From Variovorax sp. OK212 (GTDB lineage: Bacteria; Pseudomonadota; Gammaproteobacteria; Burkholderiales; Burkholderiaceae_C), in assembly GCF_900112425.1 (NCBI RefSeq), contig NZ_FOLP01000002.1, positions 620,001-684,000 on the forward strand: a DNA stretch of 64,000 nucleotides. The letters are read 5' to 3'. Made by a program: the position numbers and the translations under genes. The notes beneath the pieces are model-generated. The model ran no database searches and was not told the origin of the DNA. It worked only from the letters and a program-made list of their open reading frames with translations. Below, in pieces: positions 8,836 through 19,439 of the stretch. Numbering within the stretch: position 1 is the stretch's first letter; every line of letters starts with the position of its first letter.

Positions 8836-10059
8836 TTATATGGAATTCAGGGTGCCCAGGCCGCGCGCGAGGTCGGCCTTGATGTCTTCGGCATGCTCGA
8901 GGCCGACCGCGAGGCGGATCAGTCCCTGGCCGATGCCGGCGGCCTGGCGCTGCGCCTCGGTCAGGCGGCCGTGCGAGGTGGTGCCAGGGTGCGTGATGAT
9001 GGTCTTCACGTCGCCGAGGTTGGTGGCAACGCTCACCACGCGCGTGCTGTTGATCACGTGGAACGCGTTGGCGCGCGCGGTTTCGGGCGTGTCGCCGACC
9101 ACGTCGAACGACACCACCGCCCCGCCCTGCCCCGACTGCTGCTGCATGGCCAGTTCATGCTGCGCATGCGAGGCCAGGCCGGGGTAGTACACACGGGCGA
9201 TGCCGGGCTGCTTTTCGAGCCACTGCGCCACGTCGAGCGCATTGGCGCAATGCGCCTTCATGCGCACGCCGAGCGTTTCGATGCCCTTGAGCACGACCCA
9301 CGCATTGAACGGCGCCAGCGCCATGCCGGCGGTGCGCACCACGGGGCCGAACACGTCGACGATGAGTTTCGAAGGCCCGCAGATCGCGCCCGCCATCACG
9401 CGGCCCTGGCCGTCGAGGTGCTTGGTGCCCGAGTGGATGACGAGGTCGGCGCCCAGCGACGCCGGGCGTTGCAGGATCGGCGTGCAGAAGCAGTTGTCGA
9501 CCGCCAGCAGCGCGCCCGCGGCGTGCGCCACGTCGGCCAGCGCGCGGATGTCGCAGACCTCGGTCAGCGGGTTGGTCGGCGTCTCGGCGAACAACAGCTT
9601 GGTGCTGGGCTTGACGGCCGCGCGCCATTCGGCCACGTCGGTCTGCGACACGAAGGTGGTCTCGACGCCGAACTTGGCGAACTCCTTGCCGAACAGGTTC
9701 AGCGTGGAGCCGAACACCGAGCGCGAGCAGATCACGTGGTCACCGGCCTTCAGCAGGCCCATGCACATCATGAGGATCGCGCCCATGCCGGTCGACGCGG
9801 CAATTGCCGCCTCGGTGCCTTCGAGCGCCGCAATGCGCTGCTCGAAGCTGGTCACAGTCGGGTTCGAGGTGCGCGAATAGGTGAAGCCCGGCTCCGTGCC
9901 CGCAAAGCGGCGCATCGAGGTCTCGGCGTCGGGCTGCACGAAACCGCTGGTCAGGAACAGCGCGTCGGAATGCTCGCCGTACTGGCTGGGCGCGAGGCCG
10001 GTGCGCAACGCGAGCGTGTCGGGATGCAGGCCGGGCGGCAGGGTGCGTTCGTCGCTCAC
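8836..10059 (-). CDS. metZ: O-succinylhomoserine sulfhydrylase
   Basis: This 407-residue enzyme belongs to the PLP-dependent Cys/Met metabolism family. It converts O-succinylhomoserine plus sulfide to homocysteine in methionine synthesis. Visible marks are the PLP-phosphate region ASTGMGAILMMCMGLLKAGD, the catalytic lysine in HSGTKHLDGQGRVMAGAI and the C-terminal THPGTTSHGRLT motif. Its place after purF and cvpA is the common betaproteobacterial arrangement for metZ and supports this name over cystathionine gamma-synthase. It is separated from purF by 19 nt and from gltX by 3 nt, so the genes are likely co-transcribed. Confidence 0.93.
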   Translation of the reverse strand: MSDERTLPPGLHPDTLALRTGLAPSQYGEHSDALFLTSGFVQPDAETSMRRFAGTEPGFTYSRTSNPTVTSFEQRIAALEGTEAAIAASTGMGAILMMCMGLLKAGDHVICSRSVFGSTLNLFGKEFAKFGVETTFVSQTDVAEWRAAVKPSTKLLFAETPTNPLTEVCDIRALADVAHAAGALLAVDNCFCTPILQRPASLGADLVIHSGTKHLDGQGRVMAGAICGPSKLIVDVFGPVVRTAGMALAPFNAWVVLKGIETLGVRMKAHCANALDVAQWLEKQPGIARVYYPGLASHAQHELAMQQQSGQGGAVVSFDVVGDTPETARANAFHVINSTRVVSVATNLGDVKTIITHPGTTSHGRLTEAQRQAAGIGQGLIRLAVGLEHAEDIKADLARGLGTLNSI

Positions 10060-10078
10060 AGGTGTTCTCTCCCGGAGT

Positions 10079-11584
10079 TCATTCGCTGGGGTTGGGCAGC
10101 GCGAGACGCGAAGAATCTTCCTCGGTCTCTTCGATGCGGGGGCGGTTGCCGTTCATGCGCGAGATGGCCTCGGTGTCGATGTCGCCCGTCACGTACACGC
10201 CGTCGAAGCACGAGGCGTCGAAGCCGGCGAGCTTGGGGTTGAGCGAGCCGATGGCGCGCTTCATGGCGTCGACGTCCTGGTAGATCAGCGCGTCGCAGCC
10301 GATGAGTTCGCGGATCTGTTCCACCGTACGGTCGTGCGCGACCAGCTCGCCCTTGGTCGGCATGTCGATGCCGTAGACGTTGGGGTAGCGCACCGGCGGC
10401 GCGGCGCTGGCCAGGTAGACCTTGCGGGCACCGGCGTCACGCGCCATCTGCACGATTTCCTGGCTGGTGGTGCCGCGCACGATCGAGTCGTCGACCAGCA
10501 GCACGTTGCGGCCCTTGAACTCGCTCGCGATGGCGTTGAGCTTCTGGCGCACCGACTTCTTGCGCACGCCCTGCCCCGGCATGATGAAGGTGCGGCCCAC
10601 GTAGCGGTTCTTCACGAAGCCTTCGCGGTACGGCACACCCAGCAGGTGCGCGAGCTGCGTGGCGCTCGGGCGGCTGGACTCGGGAATCGGGATGATCACG
10701 TCGATCTGGTTCGGCGGCACGGTCGAGACTACGCGCTTGGCCAGCGTTTCGCCCAGGTTCAGGCGCGCCTGGTAGACCGAGATGCCGTCGAGCACCGAGT
10801 CCGGGCGCGCGAGGTACACGAACTCGAAGATGCAGGGGTTGAGGCTGGGCGACTCGGCGCACTGCATCGAATGCACCTTGCCTTGCAGGTCGACGAACAC
10901 GGCTTCGCCGGGCTCGATGTTGCGCTCGAACACATGGCCCGAGCCTTCGAGCGCCACCGATTCGCTGGCGATCATCACGGTGCCGTCGGCCGGATTGCGG
11001 CCCATGCACAGCGGGCGGATGCCGTACGGGTCGCGGAAGGCCAGCAGGCCGTGGCCCGCGATGAGCGACACCACGGCATACGAGCCGCGCAGGCGCTTGT
11101 GCATGCTCTTCACCGACTCGAAGATCTCGGCCGGATGCAGCGGCACGCCGCGCGACGAGCGCTCGAGTTCGTGCGCCAGCACGTTGAGCAGCACTTCGGA
11201 GTCGCTCTCGGTGTTGGTGTGGCGGTGGTCGGTGGACGACAGCTCGTCGCGCAGCGCGTGCGCGTTGGTGAGGTTGCCGTTGTGCACGAGCACGATGCCG
11301 AACGGCGCGTTCACGTAGAAGGGCTGCGCCTCTTCTTCGCTGTAGGCATTGCCGGCGGTCGGGTAGCGCACCTGGCCCAGGCCCACGTTGCCCGGCAGCG
11401 CGCGCATGTTGCGCGTGCGGAACACGTCGCGCACCATGCCCTTGGCCTTGTGCATGAAGAACTTGCGTTCCAGCAAGGTCACGATGCCGGCCGCATCCTG
11501 GCCGCGATGCTGCAACAGCAGCAGTGCGTCATAGAGCAACTGGTTGACGGGTGCGTTGCTGACAACGCCGACGATTCCACACAT
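10079..11584 (-). CDS. purF: Amidophosphoribosyltransferase
   Basis: This 501-residue protein catalyses the first committed step of purine synthesis, PRPP + glutamine to 5-phosphoribosylamine. The N-terminal class II glutamine amidotransferase has the nucleophile Cys2 in MCGIVGVV. The C-terminal phosphoribosyltransferase domain carries the PRPP-binding loop NVLLVDDSIVRGTTSQEIV. The length matches the family (about 500). It lies 12 nt downstream of cvpA, the classic cvpA-purF pair. Confidence 0.97.
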   Translation of the reverse strand: MCGIVGVVSNAPVNQLLYDALLLLQHRGQDAAGIVTLLERKFFMHKAKGMVRDVFRTRNMRALPGNVGLGQVRYPTAGNAYSEEEAQPFYVNAPFGIVLVHNGNLTNAHALRDELSSTDHRHTNTESDSEVLLNVLAHELERSSRGVPLHPAEIFESVKSMHKRLRGSYAVVSLIAGHGLLAFRDPYGIRPLCMGRNPADGTVMIASESVALEGSGHVFERNIEPGEAVFVDLQGKVHSMQCAESPSLNPCIFEFVYLARPDSVLDGISVYQARLNLGETLAKRVVSTVPPNQIDVIIPIPESSRPSATQLAHLLGVPYREGFVKNRYVGRTFIMPGQGVRKKSVRQKLNAIASEFKGRNVLLVDDSIVRGTTSQEIVQMARDAGARKVYLASAAPPVRYPNVYGIDMPTKGELVAHDRTVEQIRELIGCDALIYQDVDAMKRAIGSLNPKLAGFDASCFDGVYVTGDIDTEAISRMNGNRPRIEETEEDSSRLALPNPSE

Positions 11585-11596
11585 GAACGATTCCTC

Positions 11597-12082
11597 TCAG
11601 GGCAGGTAGCTTGCCAACTTTTCAGGCAGCGCGGGTTTCAAGCCCTGCAGTGCCGCATCGAGAACAACGGCGCTGCGCGATTCGTGCCACCAGGCACTGT
11701 CGCTCAACACCAGCAAATGAACAACGACGGCCAGCACGAGCAGGGCCACCGCACCCCGCGCCGCTCCGAACGCCGCTCCCAAAATCCGGTCCACCGGCCG
11801 CAGACCCACGACCGTGATCAACTTGCGCGTCAGCGCGGCCACCAGGCCCACGCCGAACACCACCGCCACGAACACCAGCACGAAGGCCAGCGGGTAACGC
11901 CATGCCGCCTGCGGATCGCCGAACGGCAGCCATGCCGCCACGCCGGAAGCCAGCCACTGGGCGGCGACGAATGCGGCCACCCAGCCGATCAGCGAGATCA
12001 CCTCGAACACCAGCCCGCGCATCAGGCCGAACAGCATCGACACCCCGATGAGCGCGACGGCGATCCAGTCGAGCAAGGCCAC
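11597..12082 (-). CDS. cvpA: CvpA family inner-membrane protein
   Basis: This 161-residue protein has about four hydrophobic segments. It begins MALLDWIAVALIGVSMLFGLMRGL and carries the family pattern GWVAAFVAAQWLA and RPVDRILGAAFGAARG. CvpA is required for colicin V production in E. coli and for envelope or bile tolerance in other enterics; its molecular role is unsettled. It is located between a SPOR protein and purF, with small gaps, so co-transcription with purF is expected. Confidence 0.93.
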   Translation of the reverse strand: MALLDWIAVALIGVSMLFGLMRGLVFEVISLIGWVAAFVAAQWLASGVAAWLPFGDPQAAWRYPLAFVLVFVAVVFGVGLVAALTRKLITVVGLRPVDRILGAAFGAARGAVALLVLAVVVHLLVLSDSAWWHESRSAVVLDAALQGLKPALPEKLASYLP

Positions 12083-12100
12083 GGCGACAGGCAGCGGTAC

Positions 12101-12994
12101 TTACAACGTGAGGATCGCGGCCGACAAAGACAAGCCCTTGACCTTTTCCGCCGCGCGGTCGGCCTCGGCACGCGAGCTGAACGGGCCGACACGCACACGC
12201 GTGCGTTCGCCGTCGGCCGTCTTGGCCACGTGCACATAGGTCTTGAGACCGGCGCGCTCGAGCTTCTGGCGCACTTCGCGCGCCTTGTCGGCATCGGCGA
12301 AGGCACCGACCTGCACGACGAAGCGCCCGGCAGCGTCGTCGGAAGCCTTGGGGGCCGCGGCGGCTGCGTTGATGGGCTTGCCTTCGAGCAGTGCGCGGGC
12401 ACGCGCGCCGTCGTCCGCGGAAGCCGTCTTGGGCTTCTGTTCGGGCTTGGGTTCCTTGGATTCCTTGGGTTCAGGCTTCGGCTTGGCCTCGGGCTTCGGC
12501 TCAGGCTTGTGCTCGACCTTCGCTTCGGGCTTGGGCTCGGGCTTGGCCTGCGGCTTGGGTTCGGGCTTCGGCTCCGGCTTGCGCTCGGCGGGCGGCGGCG
12601 TGGTGGCGGCCGGCTTGCCGGACTCGATCTCCGTGCCGTCGGCGCTCTCGGTGATCATGCCGCCGCTCGACGAGGCCGAGGCCACGCGCGAGCCGGTGTC
12701 GGGCGCAGCGGGCGCGCTGCTGGTCGCGGGGGCCGGCGTGGCGGGCACGGGCAGCGGCTTGACCTTGTTGCGGTCGGGAATCTCGATCGGGATGTCGACC
12801 GCCACGGGGCGCGGTTGTGTATCGAAGAGCAACGGAAACCCGATCACGCCGAGCAGCACCAGCACCGCGGCGCCGAGCAGCCGGTGGCGCGCACGCCGAC
12901 GCATGGATTCGACACTTTCCGCCGGCACTGCAGCCGGGGCGCTGCGTCCTTCGTTGCCTTGTGGGCCGCGCGTGCGGAACTTGAAAAACGCCAT
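12101..12994 (-). CDS. SPOR-domain cell-division/envelope protein (DedD-like)
   Basis: This protein has 297 residues from the ATG at 12994 (MAFFKFRTRG). The cytosolic N-terminus ends in a basic stretch (MRRRARHR) before one membrane segment at about residues 38-57 (LLGAAVLVLLGVIGFPLLF). A long Pro/Lys/Glu-rich spacer with many KPEPKPE units (about 135-190) spans the periplasm. The C-terminal SPOR domain (about 225-297, starting GRFVVQVGAFADADKAREV) binds denuded glycan strands at the septum. This is the DedD architecture and location (folC-dedD-cvpA-purF). A longer frame exists upstream but overlaps folC and is not supported. Confidence 0.92.
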   Translation of the reverse strand: MAFFKFRTRGPQGNEGRSAPAAVPAESVESMRRRARHRLLGAAVLVLLGVIGFPLLFDTQPRPVAVDIPIEIPDRNKVKPLPVPATPAPATSSAPAAPDTGSRVASASSSGGMITESADGTEIESGKPAATTPPPAERKPEPKPEPKPQAKPEPKPEAKVEHKPEPKPEAKPKPEPKESKEPKPEQKPKTASADDGARARALLEGKPINAAAAAPKASDDAAGRFVVQVGAFADADKAREVRQKLERAGLKTYVHVAKTADGERTRVRVGPFSSRAEADRAAEKVKGLSLSAAILTL

Positions 12995-13067
12995 GAAGTT
13001 CGATCCCTGAAGGAGTGCAGCGAGGTGGTGCCCGATGTGCCGGATGGGTGTGTGGACAGCCCGACGA

Positions 13068-14375
13068 TCAGCCGCCTGGCAGCAGGTGTTTGGCTTGCAG
13101 CCGGGGGGTGCCGTTTTCGAGCACGCCACCCACGGTGAAGAACGATCCGAAGACGACGATTCTATCAGTGGGGTCCGCGTGCTCGATGGCTGCGCGCAAC
13201 GCGTCCATGGGGTTCGCATGCACGCTGCCCGAGGCGTCCGTGCGCGTGTTCTGCGCCTGCCAGGCGGCCAGCAGATCGGCCCCCTTGGCGGCGCGCGGCG
13301 TGGGCAGGTCGGTGAAGTACCAGCGGTCGATCAGCGGCCCGATGCGCGCCAGAATGGGTGCCAGGTCCTTGTCCGCCATGACGCCGAACACGCCGTGCGT
13401 GGTGGGGAAGAAGCCCATCGCGTCGAGGTTCTCGGCCAGCGCGGCGACGGCATGCGCGTTGTGCGCCACGTCGAGCACCAGCGAGGGTTCGCCCGGCACG
13501 ATCTGGAAGCGGCCCGGCAGCTCGACCATGGCCAGCCCGTTGCGCACGGCCTGCGCCGTGATCGGCAGTTGCGGGCGCACCGCTTCGAGCGCCGCGAGCA
13601 CGCCCGCCGCGTTGATGAGCTGGTTGGCACCGCGCAGCGCCGGGTATGCCAGCCCGCTGTAGCGCCGGCCGCGGCCCGACCAGCCCCACTGCTGCTTGTC
13701 GCCGGAGACGTTGAAATCGTGTCCGAAGCGCCAGAGATCGGCGCCGATGGCGGTGGCGTGGTCGATGACGCTCTGCGGCGGCATCGGGTCGCTCACGATG
13801 GCGGGCTTGCCGGCGCGCATGATGCCGGCCTTCTCGAAGCCGATGCTCTCGCGGTCGGGGCCGAGGTATTCCATGTGGTCGAGGTCGATGCTGGTGATGA
13901 CCGCGCAGTCGGCGTCGATGATGTTCACCGCGTCGAGGCGGCCGCCCAGGCCGACTTCGAGGATCGCCACGTCGGGCTTCTGCTCGATCATGCAATGCAG
14001 GATGCCGAGCGTCGTGAACTCGAAGTACGTGAGGCTCAGGTCACCGCGCACCTTCTCCACCACTTCGAAGCTTGCTATCAATTTGGCAGCATCGACCGCT
14101 TCGCCCTGCAGCCGCAGCCGCTCTTCGAAGCGCACCAGGTGGGGCGAGGTGAACACCGCCGTGCGGTAGCCGGCATGCGTCAGGATCGATTCGAGCATGG
14201 CGCAGGTCGAGCCCTTGCCGTTGGTGCCCGCCACCGTGATGACGGGGCAGTCGAAGCGCAGGCCGAGGCGCTGCGCCATCTCTTTGGCACGCTCGAGTCC
14301 CAGCTCGATGTTCTTGGGATGGAGTTGCTCGGCGCGCGCGAGCCAGTCGTTAAGGGTTTCCATGGAGGCGGGCAT
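13068..14375 (-). CDS. folC: Bifunctional folylpolyglutamate/dihydrofolate synthase
   Basis: This 435-residue Mur-ligase family protein adds glutamate to dihydropteroate and folates (ATP-dependent, cytosolic). The P-loop is VAGTNGKGSTCAML around residue 48. The magnesium/ATP region is EVGLGGRLDAVN, with SIDLDHMEYLG after it. The C-terminal domain has LDVAHNAHAV and FGSFFTVG. Start ATG 14375 was chosen, with ATG 14363 possible. It begins the folC-SPOR-cvpA-purF-metZ-gltX run and is divergent from an ArsC-like gene 36 nt away, so the promoters overlap in that short gap. Confidence 0.95.
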   Translation of the reverse strand: MPASMETLNDWLARAEQLHPKNIELGLERAKEMAQRLGLRFDCPVITVAGTNGKGSTCAMLESILTHAGYRTAVFTSPHLVRFEERLRLQGEAVDAAKLIASFEVVEKVRGDLSLTYFEFTTLGILHCMIEQKPDVAILEVGLGGRLDAVNIIDADCAVITSIDLDHMEYLGPDRESIGFEKAGIMRAGKPAIVSDPMPPQSVIDHATAIGADLWRFGHDFNVSGDKQQWGWSGRGRRYSGLAYPALRGANQLINAAGVLAALEAVRPQLPITAQAVRNGLAMVELPGRFQIVPGEPSLVLDVAHNAHAVAALAENLDAMGFFPTTHGVFGVMADKDLAPILARIGPLIDRWYFTDLPTPRAAKGADLLAAWQAQNTRTDASGSVHANPMDALRAAIEHADPTDRIVVFGSFFTVGGVLENGTPRLQAKHLLPGG

Positions 14376-14411
14376 TGTCGCCGACCTGCCGGCCGGGGCA
14401 TCATCGCGGCC

Positions 14412-14765
14412 ATGACAACCCTATACGGCATTCCGAACTGCGACACCGTCAAGCGCGCCCGCACCTGGCTCGACGAGCATGGCGTCGCCTACACCTTCCA
14501 CGATTTCAAGAAACAGGGCGTGCCCGAGGCCGAGCTCGACCAGTGGCTGAAGAAGCCCGGCTGGGAGGCCCTGGTCAACCGCAAGGGCACGACCTGGCGC
14601 AAGCTCGAAGAGACCACCCGCGAGGGCGTGGTCGACGCCGCCTCCGCCCGCCCGGTGCTGCTGGCGAACCCCAGCCTCATCAAGCGCCCGGTGGTCGACT
14701 GGGGCCCTAAAAAGCCCGTGACCACCGGATTCGACGCCGACGCCTGGGCTGTCAACGCCGTGTAA
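14412..14765 (+). CDS. ArsC/Spx-family reductase-like protein
   Basis: This 117-residue protein has a thioredoxin-like ArsC/YffB fold. It starts MTTLYGIPNCDTVKRARTWL with a single N-terminal cysteine (NCDTVKKA type, as in YffB/Spx). It contains the RKGTTWRKL segment and the characteristic C-terminal PSLIKRPVVDW motif. Relatives include arsenate reductase and the glutathione-dependent YffB; the NCDT motif and lack of an ars neighbourhood favour the YffB-like class of unknown substrate. It is divergent from folC and followed by a secreted protein gene 58 nt downstream. Confidence 0.88.
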   Translation: MTTLYGIPNCDTVKRARTWLDEHGVAYTFHDFKKQGVPEAELDQWLKKPGWEALVNRKGTTWRKLEETTREGVVDAASARPVLLANPSLIKRPVVDWGPKKPVTTGFDADAWAVNAV

Positions 14766-14823
14766 ACCCTGGAACCCGCCCTGTCGGCGGGCGTCAAACC
14801 GCCATCTGCAGGAGAGACACACC

Positions 14824-15426
14824 ATGAACAAACACGTTTTTCGCACCCTGGCCGGCCTTTGCGTGACCGGCGCGCTGGCGGCGGGCACCGGGCTCGTGCA
14901 TGCCCAACAGAACCAGGTGGTTCAGGCCCGCGTGATTTCCGCCACCCCGATCCGCGAAACGACCGGCAGCGACGTCAACTACAACGTCACCTACGAATTC
15001 AACGGGCGCCAGTACACCACCCGCATGAACAGCCGGCCCGGCGCGACCATTGCGATCCAGGCCAGCACCTACGGCGTCACCGCCGGCGCGACCGCCTTGC
15101 CCGTGGCGCCGCAGTCTCGGGTGCAGACCTACCCGGTCGAGGCCGGCGGCGGCTATCCCCAGCAACCAAGCGGCTCGCCCTGGGACAACGTGGTGCCCGA
15201 GCCGGGCGTGGTGGTCTCCAACGCACCCGCGCCGGTCTACCAGCAGGCGCCTGTGTACGCCGCCCCGGTGTACGTGCAACCCGCCTACAGCTACCCGTAT
15301 GCCTATCCGTACGCCTACCCGCCGGTGGGCATTTCGCTGAACCTCGGCTACTCGCGGGGCTGGGGCGGCGGCGGCTACTACGGCCGTGGCGGCTGGGGTG
15401 GCGGCTACCGCGGCTGGCACCGCTGA
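14824..15426 (+). CDS. Exported Gly/Tyr/Pro-rich protein
   Basis: This 200-residue protein has a clear signal peptide (about residues 1-27, ending VHA before QQNQVV). The mature N-terminal part (residues 30-90) is a compact beta-rich domain (VVQARVISATPI, VTYEFNGRQYTTRM, GATIAIQ), as found in small glycine-zipper-type outer-membrane proteins. The C-terminus is low complexity, with Tyr/Pro-rich repeats (YPYAYPYAYPP) and then Gly/Trp/Tyr (WGGGGYYGRGGWGGG). It is probably periplasmic or surface exposed. A good ribosome binding site (AGGAGA) precedes the ATG. No specific function is recognised. Confidence 0.8.
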   Translation: MNKHVFRTLAGLCVTGALAAGTGLVHAQQNQVVQARVISATPIRETTGSDVNYNVTYEFNGRQYTTRMNSRPGATIAIQASTYGVTAGATALPVAPQSRVQTYPVEAGGGYPQQPSGSPWDNVVPEPGVVVSNAPAPVYQQAPVYAAPVYVQPAYSYPYAYPYAYPPVGISLNLGYSRGWGGGGYYGRGGWGGGYRGWHR

Positions 15427-15550
15427 GCACCGGCCGGCGGCGCGCGCCGGCCAAGCCCCTAAAATCGAGGACTTTTCCAACCCTTGACGGGTGCGCCGCT
15501 GGTGCGGTGCGTCCTCGATTCGCCGACCGCCAGCGCGCCGGCGCCACCCA

Positions 15551-15877
15551 ATGACGACGACTACCGACACAATCAACAGCGCCGCAGTGGCCACCAAGGC
15601 CAATGTGTACTTCGACGGCAAGTGCGTGAGCCACGGCCTCACGCTCGCGGACGGCACCAAGAAATCGGTCGGCGTGATCATGCCGTCCACCCTCACCTTC
15701 AACACCGGCGCCCCTGAAATCATGGAAGGCGCCGGCGGCAGCTGCGAATACCAGCTCGCGGGCACCACCGAGTGGATCGCCTCGGGCCCCGGCCAGAAGT
15801 TCAGCATTCCCGGCAACTCGAGTTTCCAGATCCGCGTGAGCGGCGAGCCCTACAGCTACATCTGCCATTTTGGGTAA
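15551..15877 (+). CDS. ppnP: Pyrimidine/purine nucleoside phosphorylase
   Basis: This 108-residue cupin of the PpnP (YaiE, DUF1255) family phosphorolyses a broad range of nucleosides to base and ribose 1-phosphate. Family marks are NVYFDGKCVSHGLTLADGTK, GVIMPSTLTFNTGAPEIMEG and the C-terminal FQIRVSGEPYSYICHFG. The length is slightly above the usual ~95 because of an N-terminal Thr-rich leader. The ATG at 15551 gives the family-length protein. It ends shortly before an intergenic palindromic repeat and argG. Confidence 0.92.
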   Translation: MTTTTDTINSAAVATKANVYFDGKCVSHGLTLADGTKKSVGVIMPSTLTFNTGAPEIMEGAGGSCEYQLAGTTEWIASGPGQKFSIPGNSSFQIRVSGEPYSYICHFG

Positions 15878-17386
<1,509 letters not shown>

Positions 17387-17423
17387 TCGCGCACCCTGCC
17401 CTTCCGGGCAGATGCGAATGACA

Positions 17424-17450
17424 ACGGGCCCCTCGGGGCCCGTTTTCTTT
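17424..17450 (+). terminator. Rho-independent terminator after argG
   Basis: The stem ACGGGCCC / GGGCCCGT with loop CTCG is followed by TTTTCTTT, 38 nt past the argG stop. A smaller hairpin (CTGCCC TTCC GGGCAG) precedes it. Confidence 0.9.
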
Positions 17451-17488
17451 GTGGATGCTGCTGCGCGTGCTGTGAATGCGGCGCGGCG

Positions 17489-18337
17489 TCAGTCCCCGCC
17501 GCCACCGCCGCAGCCGCCGCCGCACCCACCGCCGCCATCCGACGAACCGCCACCATCGCTGGAGCCGCCGTCACCGCCGCCGCTGGAGCTGCTCGATTCG
17601 CTGCCGCCGAACCCGCCCGCATCGCCCGCGCTGCCGCCGTCCGACGAAGACGAATCGCCGAAGCTGGTGCCGCAATGCGCGTCGGAGCCGATGTGGCGCT
17701 CGACCGCGTTGCAGTCGGGCACGTACTGGAAACCGCCCGCCACGGCGAACTTGATGTCCAGCGCGAACAGCAGCGGCAGCCGCGCCGGCTTGCGCGGATC
17801 GATGCTCTCTTCCTTGCAGGCCCAGTACCACGTGCGGCGCAGGCCGTCGTTGCGCTTCGGGTCGCGCCCCAGCACCTCGGCCGGGCTGTGGTGCAGCATG
17901 CCGCCGAAGGCCGCGTTGCACCAGTTCTGGTAGCCCTGCGTGTGCAGGATGAACTCGTGCCACGCCGTGTCGACCACCTTCGAGGGCATGGCCACGAACT
18001 TGCGGTCGCTGCGCAGGTGGGCCATGAAGAATTGCCGCAGGCCGCGCAGCACCAGTTCGGCGTCGCGCCGGCTCAGTTGCGGGTGCGCCTCGCGCAGCTT
18101 GCCGATGAGGAAGGGCGGCAGCCGCGCCTCGCGGATGAACTGGCGCCGCAGGCTGGTCTCGAGAAACTTGAGCACCGCCGAGAACAGCAGCGCCACCACG
18201 ACCACGGCCACCACCGAGCCCCAGCGGCGCGATCCCAGGAACAGCGCGAGCAGCGCCACCAGCGGCACCGCGCGGCGGGCCCACACCAGCGCGCCGATGC
18301 GGCGGCGGAAATTCAGCGGCAGGAAGTCGAGATCCAT
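17489..18337 (-). CDS. Membrane protein with glycine/serine-rich tail (GRDP/DUF1399-like)
   Basis: This 282-residue protein has two N-terminal hydrophobic segments (about residues 17-36 and 40-58). A central domain contains [21 protein letters not shown], resembling the glycine-rich domain protein (DUF1399-like) motif in which Asp-x-x-Trp-His and a later Tyr/Cys recur. The last ~65 residues are almost only Gly, Ser, Asp and Cys ([15 protein letters not shown]), a low-complexity tail. It starts 4 nt after the murB stop on the same strand, so the two form a probable operon. Function unknown; envelope location is inferred from the membrane segments. Confidence 0.75.
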   Translation of the reverse strand: MDLDFLPLNFRRRIGALVWARRAVPLVALLALFLGSRRWGSVVAVVVVALLFSAVLKFLETSLRRQFIREARLPPFLIGKLREAHPQLSRRDAELVLRGLRQFFMAHLRSDRKFVAMPSKVVDTAWHEFILHTQGYQNWCNAAFGGMLHHSPAEVLGRDPKRNDGLRRTWYWACKEESIDPRKPARLPLLFALDIKFAVAGGFQYVPDCNAVERHIGSDAHCGTSFGDSSSSDGGSAGDAGGFGGSESSSSSGGGDGGSSDGGGSSDGGGGCGGGCGGGGGD

Positions 18338-18341
18338 GCCG

Positions 18342-19394
18342 TCAGACGACCACCGGTTCCGGCTCCAGCCGGATGCCGAAGCGCTCGTACACGCTGGTCT
18401 GGATCGCCTTGGCCAGGGTCATCACCTCGCCGCCCGTGACCGGGTTCTCGCGGCCGCCGCGGTTCACCAGCACCAGCGCCTGGCGCTCGTACACACCGGC
18501 GTTGCCCACCGACTTGCCCTTCCAGCCGCAGGCGTCGATGAGCCAGCCGGCCGCCAGCTTGATGGTGCCGTCGTCCATCGGGTAGTGAACGATCTTGGGG
18601 TCGCGCGCGATGATGTCGGCGCACTGCTCGGGCGTGACCGTCGGGTTCTTGAAGAAGCTGCCGGCATTGCCCAGCACGCGCCAGTCGGGCAGCTTGGCAC
18701 GGCGGATGGCGCAGATCCAGTCGAAGATGTCCTGCGCGTCCGGCGTGAAGTTGCCGGTTTCTTCCATCTTGCGTTCCAGGTCGAGGTAGCCGACCACGGC
18801 CTTCCACGGCTTGGGCAGGCGGAACCGCACGCGGGTGATCACCGCCCGGCCCGCGAGGCCGAAATCGTTCGGGCCGCTGCGCACGTGCTTGAAGACCGAA
18901 TCGCGGTAGCCGAAGGCGCATTGCGCGGCGTCGAGCGTGAAGCTGCGGCCGGTTTCCAGGTCGTAGGCGTCGAGCGACTCGAAGCGGTCCTGCAATTCGA
19001 CCCCGTAGGCACCGATGTTCTGCACCGGCGCGCCGCCCACGGTGCCCGGGATCAGGGCCAGGTTTTCGAGGCCCGGACAGCCGTTGCGCACCATCCATTC
19101 GACGGCGTCGTGCCAGATCTCGCCGGCGCCGGCCTCGACGATCCAGGCGCGCGGGGTTTCTTCCACCAGCCGCAGGCCCTTGATCTCGATCTTCAGCACC
19201 AGTTGCTTGACGTCGCCCGTGATCACGATGTTGCTGCCGCCGCCCAGCACGAAACGCGGCGCGTCGTGCCAGGTTGCGTCGGCGTGCAGCGCGACAAGGT
19301 CGGCCTCGCTGGCGATGCGCGCCAGATGCTGCGCACGCGCGACGATGCCGAAGCTGTTGTAGGGCTGCAGCGGGACGTTGGACTCCACGATCAT
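18342..19394 (-). CDS. murB: UDP-N-acetylenolpyruvoylglucosamine reductase
   Basis: This 350-residue FAD enzyme reduces UDP-GlcNAc-enolpyruvate with NADPH to UDP-MurNAc in peptidoglycan synthesis. FAD-binding marks are [11 protein letters not shown] and [23 protein letters not shown]. The catalytic serine lies in [12 protein letters not shown], and the [23 protein letters not shown] region is near the C-terminus. The length fits the E. coli-type (type I) enzyme (~340). The ATG at 19394 starts the conserved [10 protein letters not shown] region. It is divergent from yajQ with only 45 nt between starts. Confidence 0.96.
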   Translation of the reverse strand: MIVESNVPLQPYNSFGIVARAQHLARIASEADLVALHADATWHDAPRFVLGGGSNIVITGDVKQLVLKIEIKGLRLVEETPRAWIVEAGAGEIWHDAVEWMVRNGCPGLENLALIPGTVGGAPVQNIGAYGVELQDRFESLDAYDLETGRSFTLDAAQCAFGYRDSVFKHVRSGPNDFGLAGRAVITRVRFRLPKPWKAVVGYLDLERKMEETGNFTPDAQDIFDWICAIRRAKLPDWRVLGNAGSFFKNPTVTPEQCADIIARDPKIVHYPMDDGTIKLAAGWLIDACGWKGKSVGNAGVYERQALVLVNRGGRENPVTGGEVMTLAKAIQTSVYERFGIRLEPEPVVV

Positions 19395-19439
19395 GGGAGA
19401 ATTGTCGCATCCAGCACCAGTGAATTCAGGAGAGAGTCC

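Noticed and set aside
7687..10242. Very long plus-strand open frame opposite gltX and metZ
   Set aside because: It is antisense to two clear genes and has His/Arg/Ala-rich composition typical of shadow frames in high-GC DNA.
9881..13138. 1085-residue plus-strand frame opposite purF, cvpA and the SPOR gene
   Set aside because: It mirrors known genes; the repetitive Leu/Gly stretch is only the complement of the Pro/Lys-rich SPOR spacer.
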